Shown here piece after piece: positions 26,301-35,187 of a stretch of DNA of 64,000 nucleotides; the stretch's first letter is position 1, and the number at the start of each line of letters is the position of its first letter. This stretch comes from Nocardiopsis flavescens (GTDB taxonomy: Bacteria; Actinomycetota; Actinomycetes; Streptosporangiales; Streptosporangiaceae): positions 62,001-126,000 of the forward strand of contig NZ_FQZK01000002.1 in the NCBI RefSeq assembly GCF_900141985.1. The letters run 5' to 3'. Position numbers and translations under genes: made by a program. A model generated the notes under the pieces. That model was not told the origin of the DNA and ran no database searches. It was given only the letters and a program-made list of their open reading frames with translations.

Positions 26301-26591
26301 CACCGTCTGCGCCCGATCCTCATGACGGCCCTGGCCACCATCGCGGCGCTGACCCCGATGGCCCTGGGGATCACCGGCGGCGGCGCGTTCATCTCCGCTC
26401 CGCTGGCGATGGTGGTGATCGGCGGCCTGGTGACCTCCACCCTGCTGACGCTGGTCCTGGTCCCGGTCCTCTACCAGCTGGTGGAGTGGGGCAAGCAGCG
26501 CCGGGCGGCCCGCCGGGCCTCCCGCGAGGAGCTGCGCCGGTCCAAGCGCGCCGCGGTCGACGCGGAGCGCGCCAAGGAGACCGTCGGCTAG
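23388..26591 (+). CDS. RND efflux transporter, HAE1/AcrB-like
   Basis: 1067 aa from the ATG at 23388 (GGAAGGGG upstream). It has the two-fold layout of RND pumps: a helix at 10-30, a large periplasmic-type loop, six helices, then the same again. KRELFPQMSLPMVMV and YQGASPQVVENQVTVPLE follow the first helix; TISIGRVVDDSIVVLENIRR in helix 4 carries the proton-relay Asp pair; ITNAIVLMDLINQNQNRG is the second-half counterpart. It is related to HAE1 pumps, yet this monoderm has no adaptor or outer-membrane partner gene nearby, as is common for actinobacterial solo RND proteins. The substrate could be a drug, lipid or metal complex and is unknown. A terminator hairpin follows. Confidence 0.93.
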   Translation: MNRLAVMSLKNRALVLLITLAVLFFGVLAAGAAKRELFPQMSLPMVMVSGTYQGASPQVVENQVTVPLEQAVQGVAGATSVTSTSSGGSAQVTVEFDYGSDQDDLVRQTQIAVDQVAGMLPDGVETSVTSFSLDMMPVVMLAAGAGDGDDQAMIEPLETHLIPELESVEGVRSAMVTGAISSDLVITPDEDELADAGVTAQDITEALQGSGQLMPGGDIDSDGRTLNVTTGSQFTSVEQVEDIWIRPAAPEAGATSAMPGAPPAAQPEPVRLSEVADVELVRDDATTLARVNGDPSVGVMIMKTPDGNTVEVSEGVERVLDEQADVLGDDIDITVVFDQAPYINESILAMLEEGGMGLIAAVVVILVFLLSIRSTLVTAVSIPVSVLIAFLGMQVFGFSLNMLTLAAITISIGRVVDDSIVVLENIRRHLDYGKEKLEAVKTGVREVAGAVVSSTLATVAVFLPLAFVGGMVGELFMPFAVTASLALLASLIVSITIIPVLCYWFLKPRDIGDATQEEVEREETERELRSPLQRAYLPVIRWITTKRRQATIVTLAASAVIFGGTVYMAGQLETDWMGQSEENTYALVQELPPGTSLEEADAEAVKVEEMLAGFAWVESYQTNVGGSAMAGPFGGGGASQIDYTITADADTDQERNRGVLRDSLADLETEYEPTMSAMGAMGAGSGIEVRVTADDQEVLAEAAGLVEEELKGIDGAADVTNGISASQPAMEVRVDAEKAAELGLTEAAVGGQVSAAFNGQTAGTVTVDDSRRDIVVRAVEAPTGVGDLEELVVMSPVSGPVELSEVADVVEVEQPPQLTRIDGITSTTVEASVTASDLGAVSTEITAALDTLDLPQGATATLGGVSQEQSEGFMQMALAMLAAVVICYLIMVATFKSLLQPFMLLISIPFAITGSLALLLITGTALGIAGLVGMLMLIGVVITNAIVLMDLINQNQNRGMPLTEAIVEGARHRLRPILMTALATIAALTPMALGITGGGAFISAPLAMVVIGGLVTSTLLTLVLVPVLYQLVEWGKQRRAARRASREELRRSKRAAVDAERAKETVG

Positions 26592-26612
26592 CGCCGAACC
26601 TTCCGAGGCAGA

Positions 26613-26642
26613 GGGCGTCCCGTGCTGCGGCACGGGGCGCCC
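26613..26642 (+). terminator. Terminator hairpin after the RND gene
   Basis: A 13-bp stem (GGGCGTCCCGTGC with one G-T wobble) and a TGCG loop, 21 bp after the stop codon. Confidence 0.7.
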
Positions 26643-26726
26643 CGCGCCTTTCCCGGGGCGCAAGTGGCATCCTGTGACCGGAGCGTTGATTTGTGTCATC
26701 GCCGCAGAAACGGCAGGCTGCGACAC

Positions 26727-26888
26727 ATGACGGAAACGCAGAAGAAGTCACTCGACGATCTCGTTCGCGAGGAACTGGGCGCCGAACCCTCCCAGGAGGC
26801 GAAGGACTACGCGCGCCTGCTGTACGAGCGCTACCGGCTGCCGGAGGCGCCCGGGACCGCGGGGGAGGACGCCGCGGCGGGGGAGTGA
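26727..26888 (+). CDS. Small hypothetical protein, 53 aa
   Basis: An acidic 53-residue protein. It has a helical, Lys/Glu-rich N-terminal half (MTETQKKSLDDLVREELG), a conserved-looking SQEAKDYARLLYERYRLPE segment and a Gly/Ala/Glu-rich tail. It is not obviously a shadow of another gene, since the opposite-strand frame is a poor protein. There is no strong ribosome site. It ends eight bases before the stop of the convergent HATPase gene. I do not recognise a family. Confidence 0.5.
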   Translation: MTETQKKSLDDLVREELGAEPSQEAKDYARLLYERYRLPEAPGTAGEDAAAGE

Positions 26889-26895
26889 CCCGGGG

Positions 26896-27321
26896 TCACG
26901 CCTCCTCTTCGGCCTCGTCCCACACCAGCTCGAACCACACCTGGCGGCCCATACCGTCGCCGCGGGGCTCGCTGCCCCACTTGCTGGAGAGCGCCTCGAC
27001 CAGGTCCAGGCCACGGCCGTGCTCGGCCGTGTCGTAGGGGTCCCGGTGCTGGGGCCGGGGCGTCTCGTTCATGTTGCCCAGGTCGCGGACCTCCACCCGG
27101 GCCCAGCCCGGAGCGCGGTGGACGCACACCTCGAACTTGCCGGTGGAGTCCCCCGAGCCGCTGTGCGTGATGGCGTTGGTCGCCAGCTCGCTGGTCAGCA
27201 GCGTGGCGGTGGTGGGGTCGGGGCAGTCGGCCAGCTGCCTGGCGACGAACCTGCGCGCGTAGGCGATCTGGCTCGGCATGCCGGGAAAGCGGCGACGGGT
27301 GGATCTGCGCTGTTCTTCCAT
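26896..27321 (-). CDS. ATP-binding (HATPase_c) regulatory protein
   Basis: 141 aa from the ATG at 27321. It is a second RsbW-like GHKL domain: N box LLTSELATNAITHSG, G1 region VEVRDLGNMNETP (the usual DxGxG is weak, DLGN) and G2 region AEHGRGLDLVEALSSKWG. Such orphan anti-sigma-like proteins are numerous in Nocardiopsis and Streptomyces. The reading frame is open upstream to 27792, with another ATG at 27501, but that stretch is Pro/Arg-rich without a ribosome site, so I start at 27321. No sigma or anti-anti-sigma gene is adjacent. Confidence 0.8.
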   Translation of the reverse strand: MEEQRRSTRRRFPGMPSQIAYARRFVARQLADCPDPTTATLLTSELATNAITHSGSGDSTGKFEVCVHRAPGWARVEVRDLGNMNETPRPQHRDPYDTAEHGRGLDLVEALSSKWGSEPRGDGMGRQVWFELVWDEAEEEA

Positions 27322-27920
27322 GGTGGGCCGGTGCGCGGAGGAAGGGTCGGGTGCCCCGGGCCGCCCCGGCGGGCGCGCACCGCTCGCACCGGGGTGGACG
27401 AGGGGGTCATGGGGTGCTGCTGCGGTCACGGGCGGTTCACTCCCCGGTGTGTTCTCGGCGGACAGGGCGCGGTGGCGCCTGTCCCTCGGTGTCGCGTCCA
27501 TGCCCCGAGGGGTCACGGCGCTGGGTGGACACACTGGTCGAGGCCCCCGGGTGCAGGGAGGGGCGCGGCGCCGCGCGGCGGGGCGCACGGCCGGAGGGCG
27601 GCGACGGTCGGAATACGGGGGCCGGGCCGGGGCGGTCGGCCCCGTCCGGTAGCGGATGTGCCCCACGACACTGAAGGGCGTATTCGCGCATAGCATACGC
27701 TCCGTGCTCTCCCGGGGACCCGGCCGACCTGGCCGGGTCAGAACAACCCCTCTTGACCTGGATAAAGAGGGTGTTCGGCCAGGGTATGCCACCGGTCAAG
27801 GGCGGGAATCCGTGACTGGTGGGACGCAGGGGAATGAGTAACGATGCGATAACGCCCTGGGGTTCTTCGTCCTCCGCGGGGTCTTGCGCACCCCGTCGGC
27901 GACCCGTCAAGGTAAGGGGC
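27322..27920. other. Gene-poor interval with inverted repeats
   Basis: Frames here look non-coding. Two inverted repeats stand out: GCGTAT...ATACGC (27678-27700), possibly at the HATPase gene's promoter, and the longer repeat at 27741-27775 listed separately. Confidence 0.4.
27741..27775. promoter_or_regulatory. Imperfect inverted repeat with 12-14-base arms
   Basis: GAACAACCCCTCTT and AAGAGGGTGTTC flank a ten-base spacer. As RNA it would form a good hairpin. It may be an operator, a terminator or the mark of a past insertion; it lies just upstream of the degraded mycofactocin-type gene. Confidence 0.35.
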
Positions 27921-28449
27921 ATGGCCTCCCGCTCCCCGCTGCCGCCCGGCCTCGGCTTCCGACCCGACCCCGCCGTCCGTATCGCCGACGAAGGGCACGT
28001 TCTCGTCGGCGGCGACCTCTCCCCGGCCGGTGCGGCGGCCCCGACCGCGCTGTCGGTCGGCCGCCCGGGGTCGGCCCTGGCCGGCGGCGGTGCTGATCGC
28101 CGCGGGCGCGCCCCCGGGCCGTGCGATCCCGGCGGTCGCGGCCGGATCCGCGCGCCGGGCCCCGGCCGTGTCGCGGGCGGCGCGGGGAGCCCGGTGGCCC
28201 CCGGCCGCGCTGGTGGCGCCGCACCCGGCGGCCCGGCCCACCTCACGTGGAACGGCCCCCGTCGACCCGCCGGCCCGGACCGTGCCGGGCATCGCGGGCG
28301 ACGCCTCCCGCGGCCCGGGCGCCTGGCGGGGGATGGCACGGTGGCGCAGCACGGTCCCGCTGCTCCCCCGGCCGGCCCTCTCCGGTCGTGTCGCCGCGGT
28401 GATCGGCGGCGCCGAGGGGGCCTCACGCGTCCTCGTGAGGCCGGGTTGA
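27921..28449 (+). pseudogene. Remnant of a mycofactocin glycosyltransferase (MftF)-like gene
   Basis: The first frame from ATG 27921 reads LPPGLGFRPDPAVRIADEGH then VLVGG, like the start of MftF-type proteins (consensus LPxGFRxxLDPxVRxxDxGxxLxGG), but the usual following block is missing. From about 28060 a second frame reads toward GAWRGMARWRSTVPLLP and LSGR before a stop at 28449, resembling the MftF C-terminus (DDxAYGxGxWxG...PLxP). The central glycosyltransferase family 2 domain, some 300 residues, is absent and the two parts are in different frames. So this is a deleted, decayed gene. No other mft gene (mftA-E) is in the window. The assignment rests on remembered consensus and needs a search. 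Confidence 0.45.
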
Positions 28450-28569
28450 GCGGACTCACGCTGGGTGATATCCACTCCGGAGGCCTTCGGGGCTTTCCGC
28501 GGGCGGGCGTTCGCCGGACACGCTGTCGCGGACCCGGCGGACTTCGGAGGACGGTTTCCGGCGGACGAA

Positions 28570-28870
28570 GGCTTGTCGTCTCTTGGTGGGAGGGTTGCCG
28601 GTTTTGTCGGGTTTGGTGTAAACACTGATGACGTAGTGTGTGGGGCGGTACGGGCATCCGTGCAGCTCAACGGGCTTTTATTGCTATATGTGATGCACTC
28701 GTTGCTTTATGTGTAAAGCTTGACAAATCGCCATCTGTTGGTAGGGAAAAGCGGCTCCGTTGTCTTTTCTTGATGCACTGGTTACCGTCGAGTGTCCAGC
28801 GATGCCCCAGACTCTTGACATTCCGGTCACGGATCGTGAATCGGACGCAATAGTGTTTCGGCAGTCACCG
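28570..28870. other. AT-richer segment upstream of the peptide transporter operon
   Basis: Base composition drops sharply for about 300 bp, with runs such as TTTTATTGCTATATG. It contains TGATGCACT twice, exactly 80 bp apart (28691 and 28771), two TTGACA hexamers (28720 and 28814) and an inverted repeat. No open frame here looks like a protein. It is probably a promoter region, possibly of foreign origin. Confidence 0.5.
28704..28747 (+). promoter_or_regulatory. Promoter with abutting inverted repeat
   Basis: GCTTTA-TGTG-TAAAGC (28704-28719) is a perfect inverted repeat touching a consensus -35 TTGACA (28720-28725), with TAGGGA sixteen bases later (28742-28747) as -10. A regulator bound here would activate or repress the operon starting at 29026. 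Confidence 0.45.
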
Positions 28871-29025
28871 GGAGTGACCCCCACCGGTGGTAGCGGGACC
28901 ACGGACGCTCGACCGGCCGCCCGCCGCACCGGCTCCGAACCGCTCACCACCAGTGCCCTCGGCGAAAGACCGCCCCTGTCAGCAGACCACCGCGCCGGGC
29001 TCGGCAGTGAGGTTCGGAGAGAGTT

Positions 29026-30006
29026 TTGGGTAAGTTCCTGGTCAGGCGACTGTTGAACTACGTCGTCCTGATCTTCCTCGCGACGAGTTTCGCGTACCTG
29101 CTCGCCGCCACCAACCTGTACCCGCGCGGCTACTTCGAGCAGATGCAGCCCCCGCCGACCCCCGAGGCGATCAACACACAGCTCGACACCCTGAACCTGA
29201 ACGACCAGACGCCGCTGGCGCAGCGGTACGTCACCTGGCTCGGCGGCGTGGTCCAGGGCGACTTCGGACAGACCATCCAGGGACGCGAGGTCACCCCGCA
29301 GATCTGGCTCAAGGCCGGGGTCACCCTGCGGCTCATCACCGTCGCCACCATCCTGGGCAGCGCCCTGGGCATCGCCATCGGCGCCTACGCGGCGGTGCGC
29401 CAGTACCGGATGTTCGACAAGGCCGCCACCGTGGCCTCGTTCGTCGTGCTCGCCATCCCCACCGTGGTCATCGCGCTCAGCGTCCAGGTGGGCGCCACCG
29501 CGATCAACGGGGTGGCCGGCTTCCAGCTCTTCCTGTTCTCCGGGGAGTATTCGGCGGGTTTCCGGGGGGAGTGGTGGGAGCTCCTGCTCAACCGGGTCCA
29601 CCATGCCATCCTGCCGACGTTCGTGCTCGCCGTCGCGCTCTTCGCGGCCTTCGCCCGCTACCAGCGCAACATGATGCTGGACGTGCTCGGGTCCGACTTC
29701 GTGCGCACGGCCATGGCCAAGGGCCTCACCCGCCGCAAGGCGCTGTTCAAGCACGCCCTGCGCACCGCCCTGATCCCCACGATCACGTACTTCACCTTCA
29801 CCTTCGGAGTGATGGTCTCCGGCGCGACCTTCACCGAGAAGATCTACGGCTGGCACGGCATGGGCGCCTGGCTCATCGACGCGATCTTCCAGCAGGACGT
29901 CCACGTCGTGGCCGCTGCCTCCTGCTTCATGGCCGTGACCATCATGGTGGCGTCCTTCCTCTCGGACATCCTCTACGCCTGGCTCGACCCGAGGGTGCGG
30001 GTGTGA
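29026..30006 (+). CDS. Peptide ABC transporter permease DppB/OppB-like
   Basis: 326 aa from a TTG with GGAGAGAG three to ten bases upstream. It has six membrane helices of the BPD_transp_1 type, an N-terminal amphipathic MGKFLVRRLLNYVVLIF helix and the EAA coupling motif in GSDFVRTAMAKGLTRRKALF. The first periplasmic-side loop is long (about 30-100). It is the first gene of a permease-permease-ATPase-binding protein operon for import of di/oligopeptides or a similar solute. Confidence 0.93.
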   Translation: MGKFLVRRLLNYVVLIFLATSFAYLLAATNLYPRGYFEQMQPPPTPEAINTQLDTLNLNDQTPLAQRYVTWLGGVVQGDFGQTIQGREVTPQIWLKAGVTLRLITVATILGSALGIAIGAYAAVRQYRMFDKAATVASFVVLAIPTVVIALSVQVGATAINGVAGFQLFLFSGEYSAGFRGEWWELLLNRVHHAILPTFVLAVALFAAFARYQRNMMLDVLGSDFVRTAMAKGLTRRKALFKHALRTALIPTITYFTFTFGVMVSGATFTEKIYGWHGMGAWLIDAIFQQDVHVVAAASCFMAVTIMVASFLSDILYAWLDPRVRV

Positions 30007-30085
30007 CCGTGACACGGAACCGCGCGTCCGCGCACACCCCGCCCCGCCAGTACGTTCCCGCCGCAGTCGAGCTGGAGAGCCAGTC

Positions 30086-30994
30086 ATGAGCACGACCGAA
30101 ACGAGCACGGAGGCAGCCAAGGCACCCGCCGTGCCGCCGGCGCCCAACCGGGTCAAGACCATCGTCCGCCAGCTCCTGGGCACCCCCCGGGTGATCATCG
30201 GGCTGGCCCTGCTGGCCCTGCTCGCCGTCTTCGCCTTCACCGGCCCGCTCATGACCGGCTGGGAGGTCGGTGAGCGCGACTTCACCGCCCTCCTGGACGA
30301 GCCCTCGCCCGAGCACTGGATGGGCACCAACAAGACCGGCCAGGACGTCTTCACCCAGGCCACCGCCGGCCTGCAGAAGTCGCTGCTCATCGGACTGCTG
30401 GTGGCCCTGCTCTCCACCGGGATCGCGGCCCTGGTCGGCGCGTTCGCCGGCTACTTCGGCAGCATCACCGACCGGGCCCTGATGTGGATCGCCGACCTGG
30501 CCCTGGTCCTGCCCAGCTTCGTCATCCTGGCCATCCTGTCCAAGCACTTCGGCGACGGCGGCTGGTTCGTCCTGGTGATCCTCCTGGCGGCGTTCAGCTG
30601 GATGGTCACGTCCAAGATGATCCGCGGCATGACCATCTCGCTGCGCGAGCGCGAGTACATCCACGCCGCCCGGTTCATGGGCGTCCCCTCGCACAAGATC
30701 ATCCTCCGGCACATCCTGCCCAACATGTCGTCCCTGCTCATCGCGGACGCCACCATCGCGGTGAGCACCGCGATCATCGGCGAGACCTCGCTGAGCTACT
30801 TCGGCTTCGGCGTCCAGCCGCCCGACATCAGCCTGGGCGTGGTGATCGCGGACGGGTCCAAGTTCGCCAACAGCAGCTGGTGGATCTTCGCGTTCCCCAC
30901 GCTGCTCCTGGTGATCCTGGTGCTCGCGGTGAACATGATCGGGGACGGGCTGCGTGACGCCCTGGACCCGCAGTCCAAGTCGCGCCGGTCCTAG
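30086..30994 (+). CDS. Peptide ABC transporter permease DppC/OppC-like
   Basis: 302 aa. The N-terminal OppC_N region has a helix at about 35-55 followed by [19 protein letters not shown] (the conserved HxxGTDxxGRDxxS-type block). Further helices follow, with the EAA motif in [20 protein letters not shown] and [20 protein letters not shown] near the end. It pairs with the preceding permease; 79 bp separate them. Confidence 0.94.
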   Translation: MSTTETSTEAAKAPAVPPAPNRVKTIVRQLLGTPRVIIGLALLALLAVFAFTGPLMTGWEVGERDFTALLDEPSPEHWMGTNKTGQDVFTQATAGLQKSLLIGLLVALLSTGIAALVGAFAGYFGSITDRALMWIADLALVLPSFVILAILSKHFGDGGWFVLVILLAAFSWMVTSKMIRGMTISLREREYIHAARFMGVPSHKIILRHILPNMSSLLIADATIAVSTAIIGETSLSYFGFGVQPPDISLGVVIADGSKFANSSWWIFAFPTLLLVILVLAVNMIGDGLRDALDPQSKSRRS

Positions 30995-31007
30995 GGGGGA
31001 AGCACAC

Positions 31008-33209
31008 ATGAGCGCACAGACCATCGAGAACACCGAGGCCGCCTCGGGGCGATCCGGCGACGAGACCCCGGTGCTGGAGGTCAGGGACCTCCACGTCACC
31101 TTCCGCGGGCTCGGCGGCAACGCCGACGTGAACGCCGTGCGGGGCGTCAGCTACTCGGTCCACCGCGGCGAGGTGCTCGGCATCGTCGGCGAGTCCGGCT
31201 CGGGCAAGTCCGTCTCGTCCATGGCCGCCATGGGCCTGCTGCCCGACCACGCCGTCATCACCGGCTCGGTCAAACTGCACGGCGAGGAGCTGCTGGGCCT
31301 GGACGACCGCGAGATGGCCACCCGCCGCGGCAAGGTCATCTCCATGGTGTTCCAGGACCCGCTGTCGGGCCTGACCCCCGTGTACACCGTGGGGGACCAG
31401 CTGGCCGAGGCCGTCCTGGTGCACAACCCCGGGGCCGGCAAGGCGCAGGCGCGCGAGCGCGCCGTCCGCCTGCTCGACCTGGTGGGCATCCCCAACCCCG
31501 AGGGCCGCTACCGGTCGTTCCCGCACGAGTTCTCCGGCGGCATGCGCCAGCGCGTCATGATCGCCATGGCGATGGCCAACGACCCCGACGTCATCATCTG
31601 CGACGAGCCCACCACCGCGCTGGACGTCACCATCCAGGCGCAGATCCTGGACCTGCTGCGCACCGCCCGCGAGGAGACCGGCGCGGCGATCGTGATGATC
31701 ACCCACGACCTCGGCGTCGTCGCCGGGTTCGTCGACCGGATGCTCGTCATGTACGCGGGCCGCCCCGTCGAGATGGGCACCGTCGACGAGATCTACTACG
31801 GCAGCCGCATGCCCTACACCATGGGCCTGCTCGGCGCCGTGCCCCGGATGGACCTGGAGCGCCAGGGCGCCCTCGTCCCCATCAAGGGCACCCCGCCCTC
31901 GCTGAGCGCTCTGCCGCCCGGCTGCCCCTTCGCGCCGCGCTGCCCCATCGTCCGGCCCGAGTGCTCGCTGGCCGAGCCCGACCTGCTCCCGGTGGGCGAG
32001 CAGCCCTCCGAGGCGCAGATCCGGGCCGCCCGGGAGGCGGGCGCCCCCGCCGAGGCCGCCGGCGTCAGCGACACCGGGGTCCAGCGGGTGGCGTGCATCC
32101 GCTCCGGGGAGATCGCCGACAACGCCTGGACCGCCCAGGACATCTACCCCATCCCGGAGATCCCCGAGGTCCCCGCCGCGAAGACGCGCCGCGAGGACCG
32201 CCCCGAGATGCTGCGGGTGGAGTCGCTGATCAAGCACCACGCGCTGACCAAGGGCGCGGTGTTCAAGCGCCGGGTCGGGACCGTCTACGCGGTCGACGGC
32301 ATCGACTTCGACATCCGGGAGGGCGAGACCCTGGCGCTGGTCGGCGAGTCCGGCTGCGGCAAGTCCACCACCCTGATGGAGATCATGGGGCTGGAGAAGC
32401 CGCAGGGCGGCAGCGTCAGCGTCATGGGGCGCGACACCTCCGGCCTCGGCGGCGCGGACCGGTTCGCGCTCCGCCGCGACATGCAGATCGTCTTCCAGGA
32501 CCCGATGAGCTCGCTGGACCCGCGCATGCCGGTCTTCGACATCATCGCGGAGCCGCTGCGCACCCACCGCCGCCCCGCGGCCGAGACCACCGCCCGCGTC
32601 TACGAGCTCCTGGACCTGGTCGGGCTCAACACCGAGCACGCCACCCGCTACCCGGCGGAGTTCTCCGGCGGACAGCGCCAGCGCATCGGCATCGCCCGCG
32701 CCCTGGCCCTGGAGCCCAGGCTCCTCGTGCTGGACGAGCCCGTGTCCGCCCTGGACGTGTCCATCCAGGCGGGCGTGGTCAACCTCCTGGAGGAACTCCA
32801 GGCCCGCCTGGGCCTGTCGTACCTCTTCGTCGCGCACGACCTGTCCGTGGTCCGGCACATCGCCGACCGCGTGGCCGTGATGTACCTGGGCAAGATCGTC
32901 GAGATCGGCGACACCGATGCGGTGTACACCCGCCCCGCCCACCCCTACACCCAGGCGCTGCTGTCCGCGATCCCCATCCCCGACCCGGAGAAGGAGCGCG
33001 CCCGCACGCACATCGTCTTGGACGGCGACCTGCCCAGCCCCGCCAACCCGCCGTCGGGTTGCAGGTTCCGCACCAGGTGCCAGAAGTTCATCACCCTCTC
33101 CGAACCCGAACAGGAGAGGTGCATGAGCATCGAACCGGCGCTCGAAGCCACCAACGGTGGCGACCAGGCGGCCGCCTGCCACTTCGCGGAGCGGCAGACG
33201 GTCCTCTGA
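31008..33209 (+). CDS. Fused double ATPase of a peptide ABC transporter (DppD-DppF fusion)
   Basis: 733 aa from the ATG at 31008 (AGGGGGGAA upstream). It contains two complete ABC ATPase domains. Domain 1 (about 20-350) has Walker A GESGSGKS, signature FSGGMRQRV and Walker [13 protein letters not shown]. Domain 2 (about 400-725) has [19 protein letters not shown] and [12 protein letters not shown]. Each ends in an oligo_HPY region with cysteines (GCPFAPRCP...C and [10 protein letters not shown]...C) that could hold an iron-sulphur cluster as in peptide-transporter ATPases. Normally these are separate proteins. Fusion ensures a heterodimer for the two permeases just upstream. Confidence 0.95.
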   Translation: MSAQTIENTEAASGRSGDETPVLEVRDLHVTFRGLGGNADVNAVRGVSYSVHRGEVLGIVGESGSGKSVSSMAAMGLLPDHAVITGSVKLHGEELLGLDDREMATRRGKVISMVFQDPLSGLTPVYTVGDQLAEAVLVHNPGAGKAQARERAVRLLDLVGIPNPEGRYRSFPHEFSGGMRQRVMIAMAMANDPDVIICDEPTTALDVTIQAQILDLLRTAREETGAAIVMITHDLGVVAGFVDRMLVMYAGRPVEMGTVDEIYYGSRMPYTMGLLGAVPRMDLERQGALVPIKGTPPSLSALPPGCPFAPRCPIVRPECSLAEPDLLPVGEQPSEAQIRAAREAGAPAEAAGVSDTGVQRVACIRSGEIADNAWTAQDIYPIPEIPEVPAAKTRREDRPEMLRVESLIKHHALTKGAVFKRRVGTVYAVDGIDFDIREGETLALVGESGCGKSTTLMEIMGLEKPQGGSVSVMGRDTSGLGGADRFALRRDMQIVFQDPMSSLDPRMPVFDIIAEPLRTHRRPAAETTARVYELLDLVGLNTEHATRYPAEFSGGQRQRIGIARALALEPRLLVLDEPVSALDVSIQAGVVNLLEELQARLGLSYLFVAHDLSVVRHIADRVAVMYLGKIVEIGDTDAVYTRPAHPYTQALLSAIPIPDPEKERARTHIVLDGDLPSPANPPSGCRFRTRCQKFITLSEPEQERCMSIEPALEATNGGDQAAACHFAERQTVL

Positions 33210-33285
33210 ACCCGGACGGTCCGGTACGGCACGGGCCGGCGCCGCCCCGCGCGTCGGCCTTCTCATCCCCATAGGAGGAATCCCC

Positions 33286-34995
33286 ATGCGAATCGGGAAG
33301 GCGCGTTATCTCGCCCCCGTCGCCGCACTGGTCGTCGCGGCCAGCGCGTGCAGCAACGACGAGCAGTCGCCCGACGAGGCCTCGGAGGAGGTCGCGTCCC
33401 TGGAGGCGACCGACCTCAACCCGGCCGCGCGCGAGGACCTGCAGGAGGGCGGCCAGTTCATCTGGGCCCTCAGCGAGTACGAGGACCAGTACAACATGGT
33501 CCACATCCAGGGCAACAAGGGCGACGTCCGCCGCGTCATGGCCGCCCTGATGCCCTCCATCACGCGCTTCCAGCCCGACGGCACCTACGAGCCGCGCGAG
33601 GAGTTCGTGCTCGACTACGGGGTGAGCGATGACGGCCTCACGGTCGACTTCACCCTCAACCCCGAGGCCACCTGGTCCACCGGCGAGCCGGTGACCTGGG
33701 AGGACTACGCCGCCATGGTCGACGTCATCAAGGGCGAGACCGACGGCGAGTTCGAGATCCGGGGCGACGACGGCTACAAGTACATCGAGGAGGTCGTCGA
33801 GGGCGAGGACGAGTTCTCCTTCAGCCTGGAGTTCTCCCAGCCCTACGCCGACTGGCCCGCGCTCTTCGACATCGTGTACCCCAAGGAGTACATGGAGGAC
33901 GAGGAGCTGTTCGCCGACGGCTACACCGAGGGCGAGGAGTTCGTCACCGCCGGCCCGTTCGCGGACCCGCAGTTCGACGAGGTCACCCAGCGCATCACCG
34001 TCACCCGCAACGAGGACTGGTGGGGCGACCTCGCCCTGCTCGACGAGATCATCTTCGTGAACGTGGCGATCGACGGCCAGGCCACCGCGTTCAACAACGG
34101 TGAGATCGACGGCTTCTACCTCGGCTACGACGCCGCCGGGTACCAGCTCCTCGAGGGCAAGGAGGGCTCCTACTTCACCCGCGCCGTCAACAACGGCCAC
34201 CGCTTCGTCTCGGTGAACGCCGGCAGCGAGATCCTCCAGGACAAGAACGTCCGCCACGCGCTCTCCATGGGCATCAACCGCGACACCCTGGCCGAGGTCG
34301 CCCTTAGCCCCGTCGACTGGCCCATCACCGGCGATGTCAACCGCCTCCTGCGCTCCAGCCAGCACGGCTACCAGGACAACAGCGGCGACATCGGCGACTA
34401 CAACCCGGAGCGGGCCGGCGAGCTCCTCGACGAGGCCGGCTGGACCCTCGAAGAGGGCGCCGACTTCCGCACCAACGCCGACGGCGACACCCTGACCCTC
34501 AGCTACGTCGCCTCCGACGACATGCAGCTGGCCAAGGACGAGGCCGACATCACCCGCGAGATGCTCGCGGAGATCGGCATCGAGGTCGACGTCCAGCACG
34601 TGCCGGGCAACGCCCTGTTCTCGGACTACATCGTCCCGGGCAACTACGAGCTGGCCGCGTTCGTGCTGACCGGCAGCAACCCGTACCCGACCGACAGCGC
34701 CGGCAACTACGGCGGCCCGTACAACGACGAGGGCACCGACTGGGGCAACAACACCAGCTTCCACTCCACCGAGGAGATCAACGACCTCTTCGAGGAGCTG
34801 TCCCAGGAGACCGACCCCGACCGGTACGCCGAGATCGCCAACCAGATCGACGCCGCCCTGTGGGAAGAGGTCCTGACCATCCCCATGTTCGAGCGCCCCG
34901 GCCAGTACGTCCTCAAGGACAACCTGCACAACTGGGGTGAGTACGGCCTCACCGGCGACTACGTCTACGAGAACATCGGCTGGGCCGCGGAGTAG
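33286..34995 (+). CDS. Peptide ABC transporter substrate-binding lipoprotein
   Basis: 569 aa from the ATG at 33286 (TAGGAGGAA upstream). The lipoprotein signal ends at VVAASAC, with Cys22. It is an SBP_bac_5 (cluster C, DppA/OppA) fold: LTVDFTLNPEATWSTGEPVT and WEDYAAM near the front, VRHALSMGINRDTLAEVAL in the middle, and the YNPERAGELLDEAGWTLE block. It is strongly acidic. It is the last gene of the operon, which differs from the common order with the binding protein first. The ligand is unknown; family members bind peptides, nickel complexes or sugars. Confidence 0.94.
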   Translation: MRIGKARYLAPVAALVVAASACSNDEQSPDEASEEVASLEATDLNPAAREDLQEGGQFIWALSEYEDQYNMVHIQGNKGDVRRVMAALMPSITRFQPDGTYEPREEFVLDYGVSDDGLTVDFTLNPEATWSTGEPVTWEDYAAMVDVIKGETDGEFEIRGDDGYKYIEEVVEGEDEFSFSLEFSQPYADWPALFDIVYPKEYMEDEELFADGYTEGEEFVTAGPFADPQFDEVTQRITVTRNEDWWGDLALLDEIIFVNVAIDGQATAFNNGEIDGFYLGYDAAGYQLLEGKEGSYFTRAVNNGHRFVSVNAGSEILQDKNVRHALSMGINRDTLAEVALSPVDWPITGDVNRLLRSSQHGYQDNSGDIGDYNPERAGELLDEAGWTLEEGADFRTNADGDTLTLSYVASDDMQLAKDEADITREMLAEIGIEVDVQHVPGNALFSDYIVPGNYELAAFVLTGSNPYPTDSAGNYGGPYNDEGTDWGNNTSFHSTEEINDLFEELSQETDPDRYAEIANQIDAALWEEVLTIPMFERPGQYVLKDNLHNWGEYGLTGDYVYENIGWAAE

Positions 34996-35053
34996 CCTCC
35001 CGGTCGCGCCACGCGCCCGCCGGCGGCTCCGCGCCGCAGGCGGACGTCCTTTC

Positions 35054-35082
35054 GGGCGCCGCCCCTCACCGGGGCGGCGCCC
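35054..35082 (+). terminator. Operon terminator hairpin
   Basis: A perfect 12-bp GC stem with loop TCACC, 58 bp after the binding-protein stop codon. Confidence 0.75.
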
Positions 35083-35187
35083 TCCCGTCGTCTCAGGGCC
35101 GGGTTGGGACCGCGGCCCGGGCTGTGGCAAGGTGTGGCTCGACCCCCTCGGTACCCCCGGACCGCCCCGCTCGCTGGAAAGCTCCCC

